DNA from: DASULK01 sp036278255
Lineage (GTDB): Bacteria; Actinomycetota; Actinomycetes; Mycobacteriales; Micromonosporaceae
Direction: 5' to 3'
Assembly: GCA_036278255.1 (NCBI GenBank)
Contig: DASULK010000034.1
Location: 33,728-97,727 of the forward strand
DNA length: 64,000 nucleotides
Of the stretch, positions 53,834 through 63,816 are shown piece after piece. A program made the translations under genes and the position numbers. The notes below the pieces were generated by a model that saw only the letters and a list, made by a program, of their open reading frames with translations, did no database searches and was not told the origin of the DNA. How positions within the stretch are numbered: position 1 is the stretch's first letter; every line of letters starts with the position of its first letter.

Positions 53834-54772
53834 TCAAATGAATGCGTCGACCGCGATGGCGATGGAGAGGATCGTCAGATACGTATTCGACCAGTGGAAC
53901 AGCCGCATTGGCTTGAGCGGCTCACCCCGCCGCGACCGGCCGGCGAGCTTGTGCGCCTCGGAGAGCAGGACCGCGCCGGACACCAGCGCCGGGATCCCGT
54001 AGATCGCCGACAGGCCCAACGGCCACAGCGCCAGGGAACACGCGACGGTGACCCAGGAGTAGGCCACGATCTCGAAGCTGACCCGAGCCGGCGAGGCCAC
54101 CACGGTGAGCATCGGGATCCCAGCCCGGGCGTAGTCGTCCTTGAACTTGATCGCCAGCGCGTAGAAGTGCGGCAGCTGCCAGAAGAAGACCAACGCGAAG
54201 AGCATCCACGCCGCCGGGGCCAGGGAGCCGGTGACCGCAGCCCAGCCGATCAGCACCGGCGCCGCCCCACTGATCCCACCCCAGAAGGTGTTCTGCCAGG
54301 TGGTGCGCTTGAGCCACATCGTGTAGATGACGTCGTAGTAGACGATGGCCGCCAAGGTCAGACCGGTGGCCAGCCAGTTGGTGAAGGCCGCCATCAGGCC
54401 TACCGAGATCACCGCGAGCACGAGCCCGAAGAGCAGGGCGTTGCGCGGTGACACGGTGTGGCTGGGCAGCGGGCGACGCTTGGTGCGCCGCATCACCTGA
54501 TCGATATCGCGGTCGATGTAGCAGTTGATGACGTTGGCGGCGCCCGCGGCGAGTGATCCGCCGACCAGCACCACCAGCATGAGCCACCAGGGCGGCAGGC
54601 CATCGGCGGCGAACACCATCGCTGGCACCGTGGTGACCAGCAGCAGTTCGATGATCCGCGGTTTGGTCAGGGAGACGTACGCGCGCACGACCTCCCGGGC
54701 GCCCACCCGGCGGGCCGCCTCAGCAACCGGCGGCGTGGCGGGAACCGCCGGACGCTCGGTGATCATGCTCAC
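53834..54772 (-). CDS. ctaB: Protohaem IX farnesyltransferase (haem O synthase)
   Basis: The 312-residue membrane protein belongs to the UbiA prenyltransferases. The Asp-rich site is NVINCYIDRDIDQVMRRTKR near residue 81, and a second motif is FALVFFWQLPHFYALAIKFK with DDY following. It attaches farnesyl to protohaem to give haem O, the substrate of CtaA. It is divergent from tkt. Confidence 0.95.
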   Translation of the reverse strand: MSMITERPAVPATPPVAEAARRVGAREVVRAYVSLTKPRIIELLLVTTVPAMVFAADGLPPWWLMLVVLVGGSLAAGAANVINCYIDRDIDQVMRRTKRRPLPSHTVSPRNALLFGLVLAVISVGLMAAFTNWLATGLTLAAIVYYDVIYTMWLKRTTWQNTFWGGISGAAPVLIGWAAVTGSLAPAAWMLFALVFFWQLPHFYALAIKFKDDYARAGIPMLTVVASPARVSFEIVAYSWVTVACSLALWPLGLSAIYGIPALVSGAVLLSEAHKLAGRSRRGEPLKPMRLFHWSNTYLTILSIAIAVDAFI

Positions 54773-55070
54773 GGGATTGCCACCTTCCGCATTCGGCTTC
54801 GGGCAGTCGGTTCGGTGGCGACCTGCGTGGCCGGCGCACCCCCGGATAGCCTACGCGCAGCTATTTCCGCTGGCCGATCGGCCCGATCCAGGTGCCCACG
54901 ATCACAAGGTACGCGCTGTCGTGGCCGTACCGGATGCGTCCGGAGAGACCCGACGCACAGCTTGTCGCGCTCTGCGACCGGATGCGCCAGATCCGAAGGC
55001 GCGCGGTTATCCGCCCTCGATAGGGTCATCACTGATGGGTTCCGCCCACTTGCCGAGGAGCATAACCAAC
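54773..55070. other. 298-base divergent promoter region of ctaB and tkt
   Basis: No gene is visible. The right end holds the tkt Shine-Dalgarno GAGGAG (55055-55060). I see no clear operator palindrome. Confidence 0.5.
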
Positions 55071-57206
55071 GTGGCTGCACACCGATCCGAGCACTCTGCG
55101 CTGACCTGGTCCGAACTTGACCAACGGGCGGTGGATACCGCCCGGGTGCTGGCGATGGACGCCGTTGAGAAGTCGGGCAACGGCCACCCGGGCACCGCGA
55201 TGAGTCTCGCCCCGGCCGCGTACCTGCTGTTCAATAAGGTCATGCGGCACGATCCAGCGGACGCACGCTGGCCGGGCCGCGACCGGTTCGTACTCTCGGC
55301 CGGCCACAGCAGTCTGACGCTCTACATCCAGCTCTACCTGACCGGTTACGGCCTGGAGCTCAACGATCTGATGGCGCTGCGGCAGTGGGGGTCGATCACT
55401 CCCGGCCACCCCGAGTACGGCCACACCAAGGGTGTCGAGACCACCACCGGACCGCTCGGGCAGGGCCTGGCGAATGCGGTGGGGATGGCGATGGCCGCCC
55501 GCCGCGAGCGCGGCCTCTTCGACCCCGATGCCGAGCCCGGCCAGTCGGTTTTCGACCACCACATCTGGTGCATCGCCTCGGACGGCGACATCGAGGAGGG
55601 CATCAGCCACGAGGCGAGTTCCCTGGCCGGGCATCAGAAACTCGGCAACCTGGTGGTCGTCTACGACGACAACGAGATCTCCATCGAGGACGACACCCGC
55701 ATCGCGCAGAGTGAGGACGTCGCGGCCCGCTACGTCGCGTACGGCTGGCACGTGCAGACCGTCGACTGGCGCGGCGGGGACGGCGAGGACGGCTACCACG
55801 AGGACGTCGAGGCGCTGTACGCGGCGCTGACCGCGGCGAAGGCGGAGACGGACCGCCCCTCCCTCATCCGGTTGCGCACCATCATCGGCTGGCCGGCGCC
55901 GAACAAGAAGAACACCGGAGCCATCCACGGTGCGGCCTTGGGTGCTGAGGAGGTCGCCGCCACCAAGGAGGTCCTCGGCTTCAACCCGGGCCAGAACTTC
56001 CCGGTGGACGAGAAGGTGCTTGCCCACACCCGCCAGGCGATCGAGCGGGGCCGGGCCGAGCAGGCCGAGTGGGAGCGGGCCTTCACGGCGTGGGCCGAGG
56101 CCAACCCGGAGCGCAAGGCGCTCTACGACCGCGTGGCGACCCGGTCCCTGCCGGCGGGCTGGACCGACGTCCTGCCCAGCTGGCCGGCGGATACCAAGGG
56201 GGTGGCTACCCGGGCCGCCTCCGGCGCAGTGCTGAACGCGCTGGCCCCGGTGCTGCCCGAGCTGTGGGGCGGCTCCGCCGACCTGGCCGAGAGCAACAAC
56301 ACTCTGATGAAGGGCGAGCCGTCCTTCATTCCGAGCGAGTACGCCACCAAGGCGTTCCCCGGCAATGAGTACGGGCGCAATCTGCACTTCGGCATCCGGG
56401 AACACGCGATGGGGGCGATCCTCAACGGCATCGCCCTGCATGGTGGGACCCGCCCGTACGGCGGCACCTTCCTGGTCTTCAGCGACTACATGCGTCCGGC
56501 GGTGCGGCTGGCCGCGCTGATGAAGCTGCCGGTGGTCTACGTCTGGACACACGATTCGATCGGGCTCGGGGAGGACGGCCCGACCCACCAGCCGGTCGAA
56601 CATCTGACGTCGTTGCGGGCCATCCCCGGCCTGGACGTGGTACGTCCGGCCGACGCCAACGAGACCGCCTGGGCGTGGCGGACGGCGCTGGAGCACACTG
56701 ACCGGCCGACCGCGCTGGCCCTGACCCGACAGAACGTGCCGGTGCTCGACCGCGCGGTGCTGGCCGGCCCCGAGGGGGTGGCCCGGGGCGGCTACATCCT
56801 GGCCGAGGCGTCCAACGCACAGCCGAAGGTAATTCTGATCGGTACCGGTTCTGAGGTGCAGCTCTGCCTCACCGCACGGGAGCGTCTGGAGGCCGAGGGG
56901 ACTCCCACCCGGGTGGTGTCGATGCCGTGCCAGGAGTGGTTCCACGCGCAGCCGGAGGCCTACCGCGAGGAGGTGCTGCCCCGCGGGGTGCAGGCACGGG
57001 TGAGCGTGGAAGCCGGTATCGCGATGTCGTGGCGGGAGTTCGTCGGCGATCACGGCGAGTGCGTCAGCCTGGAGCACTACGGGGCGAGCGCTCCCTACCA
57101 GATGCTGTACGAGCAGCTCGGATTCACCGCGGACCGCGTCGTCGCCGCCGCCCACGCGTCGCTGACACGGATCGGCGCCATCACGGGCACCACGACCGGC
57201 AACTGA
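55071..57206 (+). CDS. tkt: Transketolase
   Basis: The 711-residue thiamine-diphosphate enzyme transfers two-carbon units in the pentose phosphate pathway. It shows GNGHPGTAMSLAPAAYLLF, HPEYGHTKGVETTTGPLGQG, the ThDP motif ASDGDIEEGISHEASS and the catalytic Glu in LHFGIREHAMGAI. The GTG at 55071 has GAGGAG ten bases upstream; ATG 55035 is the alternative. It starts the tkt-tal-pgi-zwf-opcA-pgl operon. Confidence 0.96.
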   Translation: MAAHRSEHSALTWSELDQRAVDTARVLAMDAVEKSGNGHPGTAMSLAPAAYLLFNKVMRHDPADARWPGRDRFVLSAGHSSLTLYIQLYLTGYGLELNDLMALRQWGSITPGHPEYGHTKGVETTTGPLGQGLANAVGMAMAARRERGLFDPDAEPGQSVFDHHIWCIASDGDIEEGISHEASSLAGHQKLGNLVVVYDDNEISIEDDTRIAQSEDVAARYVAYGWHVQTVDWRGGDGEDGYHEDVEALYAALTAAKAETDRPSLIRLRTIIGWPAPNKKNTGAIHGAALGAEEVAATKEVLGFNPGQNFPVDEKVLAHTRQAIERGRAEQAEWERAFTAWAEANPERKALYDRVATRSLPAGWTDVLPSWPADTKGVATRAASGAVLNALAPVLPELWGGSADLAESNNTLMKGEPSFIPSEYATKAFPGNEYGRNLHFGIREHAMGAILNGIALHGGTRPYGGTFLVFSDYMRPAVRLAALMKLPVVYVWTHDSIGLGEDGPTHQPVEHLTSLRAIPGLDVVRPADANETAWAWRTALEHTDRPTALALTRQNVPVLDRAVLAGPEGVARGGYILAEASNAQPKVILIGTGSEVQLCLTARERLEAEGTPTRVVSMPCQEWFHAQPEAYREEVLPRGVQARVSVEAGIAMSWREFVGDHGECVSLEHYGASAPYQMLYEQLGFTADRVVAAAHASLTRIGAITGTTTGN

Positions 57207-57217
57207 GGAGACCGACG

Positions 57218-58396
57218 ATGACCGACAGGTTGAGTGAGCTGTCCGCCGAAGGCGTGGCGATCTGGCTCGATGATCTTTCCAGGCAACGGCTCAGTTCCGG
57301 CAACCTGGATCAGATGCGCCGCGAGAAGCACCTGGTCGGGGTGACGACCAACCCCACCATCTTCGCCACCGCGCTCAGTGCCGCCGACGAGTACAACTGG
57401 CAGTTGCGGGACCTGGCCGTCCGCGGGGTGGGTGTGGAGGAGGCGGTTCGCCTGCTCACCGCCTACGACGTGCGGTGGGCCTGCGACGTGATGCGCCCGG
57501 CGTTCGACGCGTCAGGCGGGATCGACGGCCGGGTGTCGATCGAGGTCGACCCGCGGCTTGCGTACGAGACGGAGCGGACTGTCGCGGAGGCCAAGGCCCT
57601 GTGGTGGCTGGTCGACCGCCCGAACCTCTACATCAAGATCCCGGCGACCGAGGCGGGCCTGCCAGCGATCACAGCGGTTCTGGCGGCGGGCATCAGCGTC
57701 AACGTCACGTTGATCTTCTCGCTGGAGCGCTACGCCGCGGTCGTCGATGCTTTCCTGGCCGGGATGGAGCAGGCCCGGGCCAACGGGCACGACCTGTCCA
57801 CGATCGGCTCGGTGGCCTCGTTCTTCGTCTCGCGGGTTGACACCGAGATCGACAACCGGCTGGAGCGGATCGGATCGGAGCAGGCGAAGGCGCTGCGCGG
57901 CAAGGCTGCGATCGCCAACGCCCGGCTGGCCTACCACCACTACGCGGAGATCTTCTCCTCGCCCCGCTGGCAGGCTCTGGCCGATGCCGGCGCCCACCCG
58001 CAGCGGCCGCTCTGGGCGTCGACTTCGACGAAGAACCCCAACTACCGCGACGTCATCTACGTCGAGGAACTGATCGCGCCGGGCACGGTGAACACCATGC
58101 CCGAATCCGTCATCAACGCCTACGCGGATCATGGCAAAACCCGCGGCGACACCGTCACCGGCGCCTACGACGACGCCCGGGCGGTGCTTGCGGACCTGGC
58201 CGCCGTCGGGGTCGACTACGACGACGTGGTCGACACCCTCGAACGCGAAGGCGTGACGAAATTCGAGGCCAGCTGGGTGGAGCTGCTCGACGGGGTACGG
58301 AAGTCCCTGGAGTCGGCGGCCCGTGGTGCCGGCCACCCCGGCCAGGCGGCCCGGGAGAACGCGGCCGCCGCACAGCGGGCGGGGGGCGACGCGTGA
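57218..58396 (+). CDS. tal: Transaldolase
   Basis: The 392-residue protein is the long actinobacterial class of transaldolase. The Schiff-base Lys lies in LWASTSTKNPNYRDV and other marks are GVTTNPTIFATAL and NLYIKIPATEAGLPAI. The ATG at 57218 has GAGGAG seven bases upstream, 12 bases after tkt. Confidence 0.95.
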   Translation: MTDRLSELSAEGVAIWLDDLSRQRLSSGNLDQMRREKHLVGVTTNPTIFATALSAADEYNWQLRDLAVRGVGVEEAVRLLTAYDVRWACDVMRPAFDASGGIDGRVSIEVDPRLAYETERTVAEAKALWWLVDRPNLYIKIPATEAGLPAITAVLAAGISVNVTLIFSLERYAAVVDAFLAGMEQARANGHDLSTIGSVASFFVSRVDTEIDNRLERIGSEQAKALRGKAAIANARLAYHHYAEIFSSPRWQALADAGAHPQRPLWASTSTKNPNYRDVIYVEELIAPGTVNTMPESVINAYADHGKTRGDTVTGAYDDARAVLADLAAVGVDYDDVVDTLEREGVTKFEASWVELLDGVRKSLESAARGAGHPGQAARENAAAAQRAGGDA

Positions 58397-58484
58397 ATTG
58401 GCTGGGAGCCCGGCGGTCGGCTCCGGCACGGGCCACCGCAACCGCCAGGAAATGCCCGCCTTCGGCATACAGCGAGGTGACATC

Positions 58485-60152
58485 GTGACGCAGCTACTTG
58501 ACGGAGGGGTCGAGGCGGCGGCGGGTCTGGCCGTCTACGGCACCGATGCGATCGACCGGACCCTGCCGGCCTCCACTCGGGCGGCGCTGATCGCCGACGA
58601 GGTGCCCCGCCGGCTGTCGGAGAAGGATCCGACGCTGTGGGGACCGGCGGCTCAGGACGAGGCGAGGATCCGGCTGGGCTGGGTCGACACGTTCCGCCGC
58701 AGCCGGGACCTGCTGCCCCAGTTGGCGCAGCTGAAGGACGAGCTGGGCGACCTGGACCATGTGGTGCTCGCCGGCATGGGCGGCTCCTCCCTGGCCCCGG
58801 AGGTCATCGCCCGTACGCTGGGTGCGCCGTTGACCGTGCTGGACACCACCGATCCGGGACAGGTCCGTGCGGCGCTGAACGACCGTCTGGACCGCACGGT
58901 CGTGGTCATCTCCAGCAAGTCCGGCACGACTGTCGAGACCGACAGCCACCGGCGCGTCTACTGGCAGGCGTTCCTCGACTCCGGCCTGTCAAAAGCCGAG
59001 GCGGGCCGTCGTTTCGTCATCGTCACCGATCCCGGTTCCCCGCTGGCTGCCACCGGCGAGGAGATGGGCGCGTTGGTGGTGCTCGCCGATCCGGACGTCG
59101 GCGGACGGTACTCGGCGCTCACCGCGTTCGGGCTGGTGCCGTCGGCGCTGGCCGGTGTCGAGGTCGCCGAACTGATCGAGCAGGCCGAGGCGTTGGCACC
59201 GGCGCTGGGGCGCGACCGGGACAACCCGGGCCTGGCGCTGGGTGCGGCGCTCGGCGCCGCCGCCACCGCCGGTCGCGACAAGATCGCTTTGATCTCCGAC
59301 GGCACCGGCATTGAGGGGCTCGGTGACTGGATCGAGCAGCTCATCGCGGAGTCCACCGGAAAGGACGGGCTCGGCCTGCTGCCGGTGGTGGTGGAGACGC
59401 CGGAGAGCCCTGGCACCACCGGCGCCGATGTACTCACCGTGACAACGGGCGGGATGCTGGCACCCGGGGTGGTACCCGGCGGCGGGGTGCAGCCGGACCT
59501 CGCCGTCAACGGCCCCCTCGGCGCACAGTTCCTCGCCTGGGAGTACGCCACCGCGGTCGCCGGGATCGTGCTGGGCATCGACCCGTTCAACCAGCCCAAC
59601 GTCACCGAGTCCAAGGACAACACCAACCAGCTGCTGACGGCGGGCCTACCGGTTGAGACGCCGCTGTTCACCGAAGACGCCATCGAGGTCTACGCCCCGG
59701 CGGGAACCGCAAGCGACCTGGTGGGGGCGCTGCGCTGGCTGCTCGACCGTGTGGGTGACACCGGCTACCTGGCGGTAATGGCCTACCTGGACCGTGGTGG
59801 AGACGCGGCGGCGGCCCAGCTGCGCCCGCTGCTCGCCGCGGCAACCTCGGCACTGCCGGCGGGTGAACGGCCGGTCACCTTCGGCTGGGGGCCGCGGTTC
59901 CTGCACTCCACCGGGCAGTACCACAAGGGCGGCCCGCAGCTCGGCGCCTACCTGCAGATCACCGGGGCGGTCGACCGGGACCTGCCGGTGCCGGGCCGGC
60001 CGTACACCTTCGGGGAATTACAGGCGGCGCAGGCCGCCGGTGACCGCCAGGCGCTCATCGGCCGCGAGCGGCCGCTGCTGCGCCTGCACCTGGCCGACAG
60101 GGCACCGGGCATCCGCCAACTAGTTGCGGCGGCACGTGTCCTGGCAGGCTGA
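58485..60152 (+). CDS. pgi: Glucose-6-phosphate isomerase
   Basis: The 555-residue enzyme has two SIS domains: VISSKSGTTVETDSHRRVYW near residue 150, and the C-terminal HSTGQYHKGGPQLGAYLQI. Glu and Lys catalytic residues lie in the second half. It joins glycolysis with the pentose phosphate pathway; its place between tal and zwf is usual in actinomycetes. GTG 58485 has GAGGTG five bases or so upstream. Confidence 0.93.
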   Translation: MTQLLDGGVEAAAGLAVYGTDAIDRTLPASTRAALIADEVPRRLSEKDPTLWGPAAQDEARIRLGWVDTFRRSRDLLPQLAQLKDELGDLDHVVLAGMGGSSLAPEVIARTLGAPLTVLDTTDPGQVRAALNDRLDRTVVVISSKSGTTVETDSHRRVYWQAFLDSGLSKAEAGRRFVIVTDPGSPLAATGEEMGALVVLADPDVGGRYSALTAFGLVPSALAGVEVAELIEQAEALAPALGRDRDNPGLALGAALGAAATAGRDKIALISDGTGIEGLGDWIEQLIAESTGKDGLGLLPVVVETPESPGTTGADVLTVTTGGMLAPGVVPGGGVQPDLAVNGPLGAQFLAWEYATAVAGIVLGIDPFNQPNVTESKDNTNQLLTAGLPVETPLFTEDAIEVYAPAGTASDLVGALRWLLDRVGDTGYLAVMAYLDRGGDAAAAQLRPLLAAATSALPAGERPVTFGWGPRFLHSTGQYHKGGPQLGAYLQITGAVDRDLPVPGRPYTFGELQAAQAAGDRQALIGRERPLLRLHLADRAPGIRQLVAAARVLAG

Positions 60153-60180
60153 GATCGGGGGCCATGAACAAGGAGGTGGC

Positions 60181-61695
60181 GTGAATCCACTGCGCGATCC
60201 GCAGGACCGACGGCTGCCCCGTATCCCCGAACCGTGCGCTCTGGTGATCTTCGGGGCGACCGGCGACCTGTCCCGCAAGAAGCTGCTCCCGGCCATCTAC
60301 GACCTGGCGAACCGGGGTCTGCTGCCACCGGGCTTCACCTTGCTCGGCTTCGCCCGCCGGGACTGGGGGGACGGCGATTTCGAATCGCTGGCCTACGAGT
60401 CGGCGCGGAAGTATGCCCGTACTCCCTGGCGGGAGGAGGTGTGGGCGCGGCTCGCCGGCAACATCCGGTTCGTCGGCGGGTCGTTCGACGACGATGCGGC
60501 CTTCGATCATCTCTCCGAGATCCTCGATGGTTTACGGGACAGCCAGGGCCTGCCTGGCAACGCGGCCTTCTACCTCTCCATCCCACCGGCGGCGTTCCCA
60601 ATGGTGCTCAAACAGTTGGCCCGCACCGGGATGGCCGACAACACCAAGGCCGGCGGATGGCGCCGGGTGGTGGTGGAGAAGCCGTTCGGCTCAGACCTGC
60701 CATCCGCGCGGGCGCTGAACGAACTGGTTGACGATGTCTTCAGCCATGATGACGTCTTCCGCATCGACCACTATCTGGGCAAGGAGACGGTCCAGAACAT
60801 TCTCGCGCTGCGCTTCGCCAACAATCTGTTCGAGCCGCTCTGGGATGCCCGGTACGTCGACTCGGTCCAGATCACCATGGCCGAAGATGTCGGTATCGGC
60901 AGCCGGGCCGGCTTCTACGACGCCGCCGGAGCCGCCCGCGACGTGCTGCAGAACCATCTGCTGCAGCTGCTCGCCCTGGTGGCTATGGAGGAGCCGACCA
61001 GCTTCGACGCCGCCGAGATCCGGGCCGAGAAGCTGAAGGTCCTCAAGGCGATCTCGCTCCCCTCCGACATCCTGCGGGACACCGTACGGGGGCAATATCT
61101 CCGCGGCTGGGTGGGCGGCGAACGGGCGGTGGGGTATCTGGAGGAGGAGGGGGTGCCGGCGACCTCCACCACCGAGACTTTCGTTGCGGTCCGGCTCGGT
61201 GTGCAGAACCGGCGCTGGGCCGGAGTGCCGTTCTACATCCGCGCCGGCAAACGCCTCCCCCGCCGAGTCACCGAGGTTGCGGTCCTGTTCAAGAAGGCCC
61301 CGCACCTGCCCTTCAACCCGACCGATGTGGAGATGCTCGGCTGCAACCAACTGGTCATCCGGGTGCAGCCCGACGAGGGCGTCGTGTTGAAGTTCGGCGC
61401 CAAGGTACCGGGCACGACGATGGAGCTTCGCGACATCGCAATGGATTTCCAGTACGGGGCGGCGTTCACCGAGGCCAGCCCGGAGGCGTACGAGCGGCTC
61501 GTACTCGACGTGCTGATCGGCGACCGGACCCTCTTCCCCGATGCAGCGGAGGTGGAGCAGAGCTGGGCTGTGATCGACCCGCTGGAGGCCGTCTGGCAGG
61601 GCACCGTCCCGGAACCCTACCGGGCCGGTGAATGGGGTCCCCCCGGCGCGGCCGAACTGTTGGCGCGGGATGGCCGGGCCTGGAGGCGAGCATGA
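60181..61695 (+). CDS. zwf: Glucose-6-phosphate 1-dehydrogenase
   Basis: The 504-residue enzyme oxidises glucose-6-phosphate with NADP. The nucleotide motif is FGATGDLSRKKLLPAIYDLA, the active site FRIDHYLGKETVQN. GTG 60181 has AAGGAGG four bases upstream. Its stop overlaps opcA (ATGA). Confidence 0.97.
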   Translation: MNPLRDPQDRRLPRIPEPCALVIFGATGDLSRKKLLPAIYDLANRGLLPPGFTLLGFARRDWGDGDFESLAYESARKYARTPWREEVWARLAGNIRFVGGSFDDDAAFDHLSEILDGLRDSQGLPGNAAFYLSIPPAAFPMVLKQLARTGMADNTKAGGWRRVVVEKPFGSDLPSARALNELVDDVFSHDDVFRIDHYLGKETVQNILALRFANNLFEPLWDARYVDSVQITMAEDVGIGSRAGFYDAAGAARDVLQNHLLQLLALVAMEEPTSFDAAEIRAEKLKVLKAISLPSDILRDTVRGQYLRGWVGGERAVGYLEEEGVPATSTTETFVAVRLGVQNRRWAGVPFYIRAGKRLPRRVTEVAVLFKKAPHLPFNPTDVEMLGCNQLVIRVQPDEGVVLKFGAKVPGTTMELRDIAMDFQYGAAFTEASPEAYERLVLDVLIGDRTLFPDAAEVEQSWAVIDPLEAVWQGTVPEPYRAGEWGPPGAAELLARDGRAWRRA

Positions 61696-62678
61696 TCAGT
61701 TTGTGGGACACCACCGGCAAGGAGGTGGTCAAGGCACTCGCGGCCGAGCGGCGCAGCGCCGGCGGCGTCGCCAGCGGAATGGCGCTGTCGTTCGTCGTGG
61801 TCGTCGATGAGCCGCGTGTCAACGAGGCCGAGGCTGCCGCAACCATCGCCTCCGCCGCCCATCCGCTACGCCTGCTGCTGGTGGTCCGCTCCGACATCGA
61901 ACGCGACCGCAACCGGCTCGACGCTGAGATCGTGGTGGGGGGCCGGCTCGGCCCGGGTGAGGCGGTGGTGATGCGCATGTACGGGCGGCTGGCCCTGCAC
62001 GCCGAATCCGTCGTCATGCCGCTGCTCGTGCCGGACGTGCCCGTGGTGACCTGGTGGCACGGCGCGCCACCGGAGCGGATCGCCAACGACTTTTTGGGGG
62101 TGGTGGCCGACCGCCGCATCACCGACACCGCCCAGGCCCCTGATCCGATCGGGGCGCTGCGGCAGCGGGCCGACGACTACGCCCCCGGCGACACCGATCT
62201 CGCCTGGACCCGCATCACCCCGTGGCGAACCCTGGTGGCCGGCGCCCTCGACACGACGCGGGGCGAAGTCACCGGGGCCACGATCGTGGCGCCGAGAAAC
62301 GAGCCGACGGCGGCGCTGATGTCCGGCTGGCTGGCCGCGCGGCTCGGCATCACGCCCCGCTGGGAGGAGATCGCCGGATATCCCCGGATGCGTTCAGTGG
62401 AGTTACACTGCTCCGACGGGGACCATCTGCTGCTGACCCGGGACGACGGCAGCGCCACACTGCGGCACCGTGGGCAGCCTGACCGGCACCTGCCGCTGAT
62501 CCGACGGCCGCTCGGCGAAGAACTGGCCGAGGAGCTGCGGCGGCTGGACGCCGACCAGATCTACGCCGAGGCGCTCGGCGCCGCAACGGGCCGCAAGGGG
62601 CTGCAGAACCGCCCCGCACAGCGCGCCCATGTCTGGAAGGACCCGGCGACTGCCGCCGCCGGCGAGGCTTCGGCGTGA
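61692..62678 (+). CDS. opcA: Glucose-6-phosphate dehydrogenase assembly protein OpcA
   Basis: The 328-residue protein matches OpcA: MISLWDTTGKEVVKALAAER at the start, VPVVTWWHGAPP in the middle. In cyanobacteria and corynebacteria it activates or assembles Zwf. It is coupled to zwf. Confidence 0.94.
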   Translation: MISLWDTTGKEVVKALAAERRSAGGVASGMALSFVVVVDEPRVNEAEAAATIASAAHPLRLLLVVRSDIERDRNRLDAEIVVGGRLGPGEAVVMRMYGRLALHAESVVMPLLVPDVPVVTWWHGAPPERIANDFLGVVADRRITDTAQAPDPIGALRQRADDYAPGDTDLAWTRITPWRTLVAGALDTTRGEVTGATIVAPRNEPTAALMSGWLAARLGITPRWEEIAGYPRMRSVELHCSDGDHLLLTRDDGSATLRHRGQPDRHLPLIRRPLGEELAEELRRLDADQIYAEALGAATGRKGLQNRPAQRAHVWKDPATAAAGEASA

Positions 62679-62799
62679 GCGGCCAGCACATCCAGGACGG
62701 CCGGACGGGGCCGCAACAACCGTCCACCTGTTCAGCCTTCGAGAGGGGGAAGGCGCGCCCGGACCCGGCTGAGCGGTCGACCGGCGCGCCGAATTTCGG

Positions 62800-63570
62800 A
62801 TGAACGAGACGGGTGTGGTTGTACACGCCGACCCCGGCGTGCTTGCCCAGGCCGTCGCCGCGCGCCTGGTCGTCAAGCTGATCGACGCGCAGGCCGAACG
62901 GGGTGAGGCGAGTGTCGTGCTGACCGGTGGCCGCATCGCCGCAGCCGTCTACCGGGCGGTCCGTGACCTTCCGGCCCGCGACGCGATCGACTGGGGCCGG
63001 GTTGACCTGTGGTGGGGCGACGAGCGGTTCCTCCCGGCCGGGCATCCGGACCGCAACGAGACACAGGCGCGCGAGGCGCTGCTGGACGCCCTGCCGCTGG
63101 ACCCGGACCGAGTGCATCCGATGCCGGCCTCCGACGGGCCGGACGGGGACGACCCGGAGGCCGCCGCCGCCCGCTACGCCGCCCTCCTGGCCGCTGCGGC
63201 CCGGCCCGGCACGGCGGTACTGCCCCACTTCGACGTGCTGCTGTCCGGGGTCGGCGAGGACGGGCACGTCGCGTCGGTCTTCCCCGGCCACCCGGTCATC
63301 TACGAGCAGCGGCTGGTCAGTGCGGTGCGGAACAGCCCGAAACCGCCGCCGGTCCGCACCACCCTGACCCTCCCGGCGATGAACACCGCCGAGGAGGTGT
63401 GGCTGGTGGCCAGCGGGGCGGACAAGGCCCAGGTGATCGGGGCGGCGCTGGCGGGGGCGGGCCCGGCGCAATTACCGGCAGCCGGCGTCGAAGGTGTGCA
63501 ACGAACCCTCTGGCTACTGGACCGGGCCGCAGCCTCCGAGGTACGACCGGCGTTCCGCAGCCTGCGTTAG
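62800..63570 (+). CDS. pgl: 6-phosphogluconolactonase
   Basis: The 256-residue enzyme hydrolyses 6-phosphogluconolactone. Marks are SVVLTGGRIAAAVYRAV, DLWWGDERFLPAGHPDRNE and LLSGVGEDGHVASVFPGH. It closes the pentose-phosphate operon, 121 bases behind opcA. Confidence 0.94.
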   Translation: MNETGVVVHADPGVLAQAVAARLVVKLIDAQAERGEASVVLTGGRIAAAVYRAVRDLPARDAIDWGRVDLWWGDERFLPAGHPDRNETQAREALLDALPLDPDRVHPMPASDGPDGDDPEAAAARYAALLAAAARPGTAVLPHFDVLLSGVGEDGHVASVFPGHPVIYEQRLVSAVRNSPKPPPVRTTLTLPAMNTAEEVWLVASGADKAQVIGAALAGAGPAQLPAAGVEGVQRTLWLLDRAAASEVRPAFRSLR

Positions 63571-63633
63571 CCACCAATCCCACTCGCCGACTAGACCACT
63601 CACCGGGCGCGGCGGCTGCCCTCGGGCAAGACA

Positions 63634-63668
63634 ACTGCGCGCGGCCCGCTATCCGGGCCGCGCGCAGT
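63634..63668. terminator. Strong hairpin between pgl and secG
   Basis: ACTGCGCGCGGCCCG (63634-63648) pairs with its exact inverse at 63654-63668: 15 base pairs and a five-base loop. It lies in the convergent space between pgl and secG and probably works in both directions. No U-tract. Confidence 0.75.
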
Positions 63669-63816
63669 CGCGTCAACGGGGTTATGCGCTGGTTGATCTC
63701 GTTTGTCGCCTTGCGGTTCGGGGCGGGGTGCCCGACGAAGGAATCAAGCCTGACCGCCCTGAGCGAGCACCTCGCTCCGAACCCGCCGGCGAACGCCCGA
63801 ACCGGCTACAACGACG

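Noticed and set aside
55029..57155. Long minus-strand open frame opposite transketolase
   Set aside because: It is an antisense frame without domain features; tkt on the plus strand is certain.
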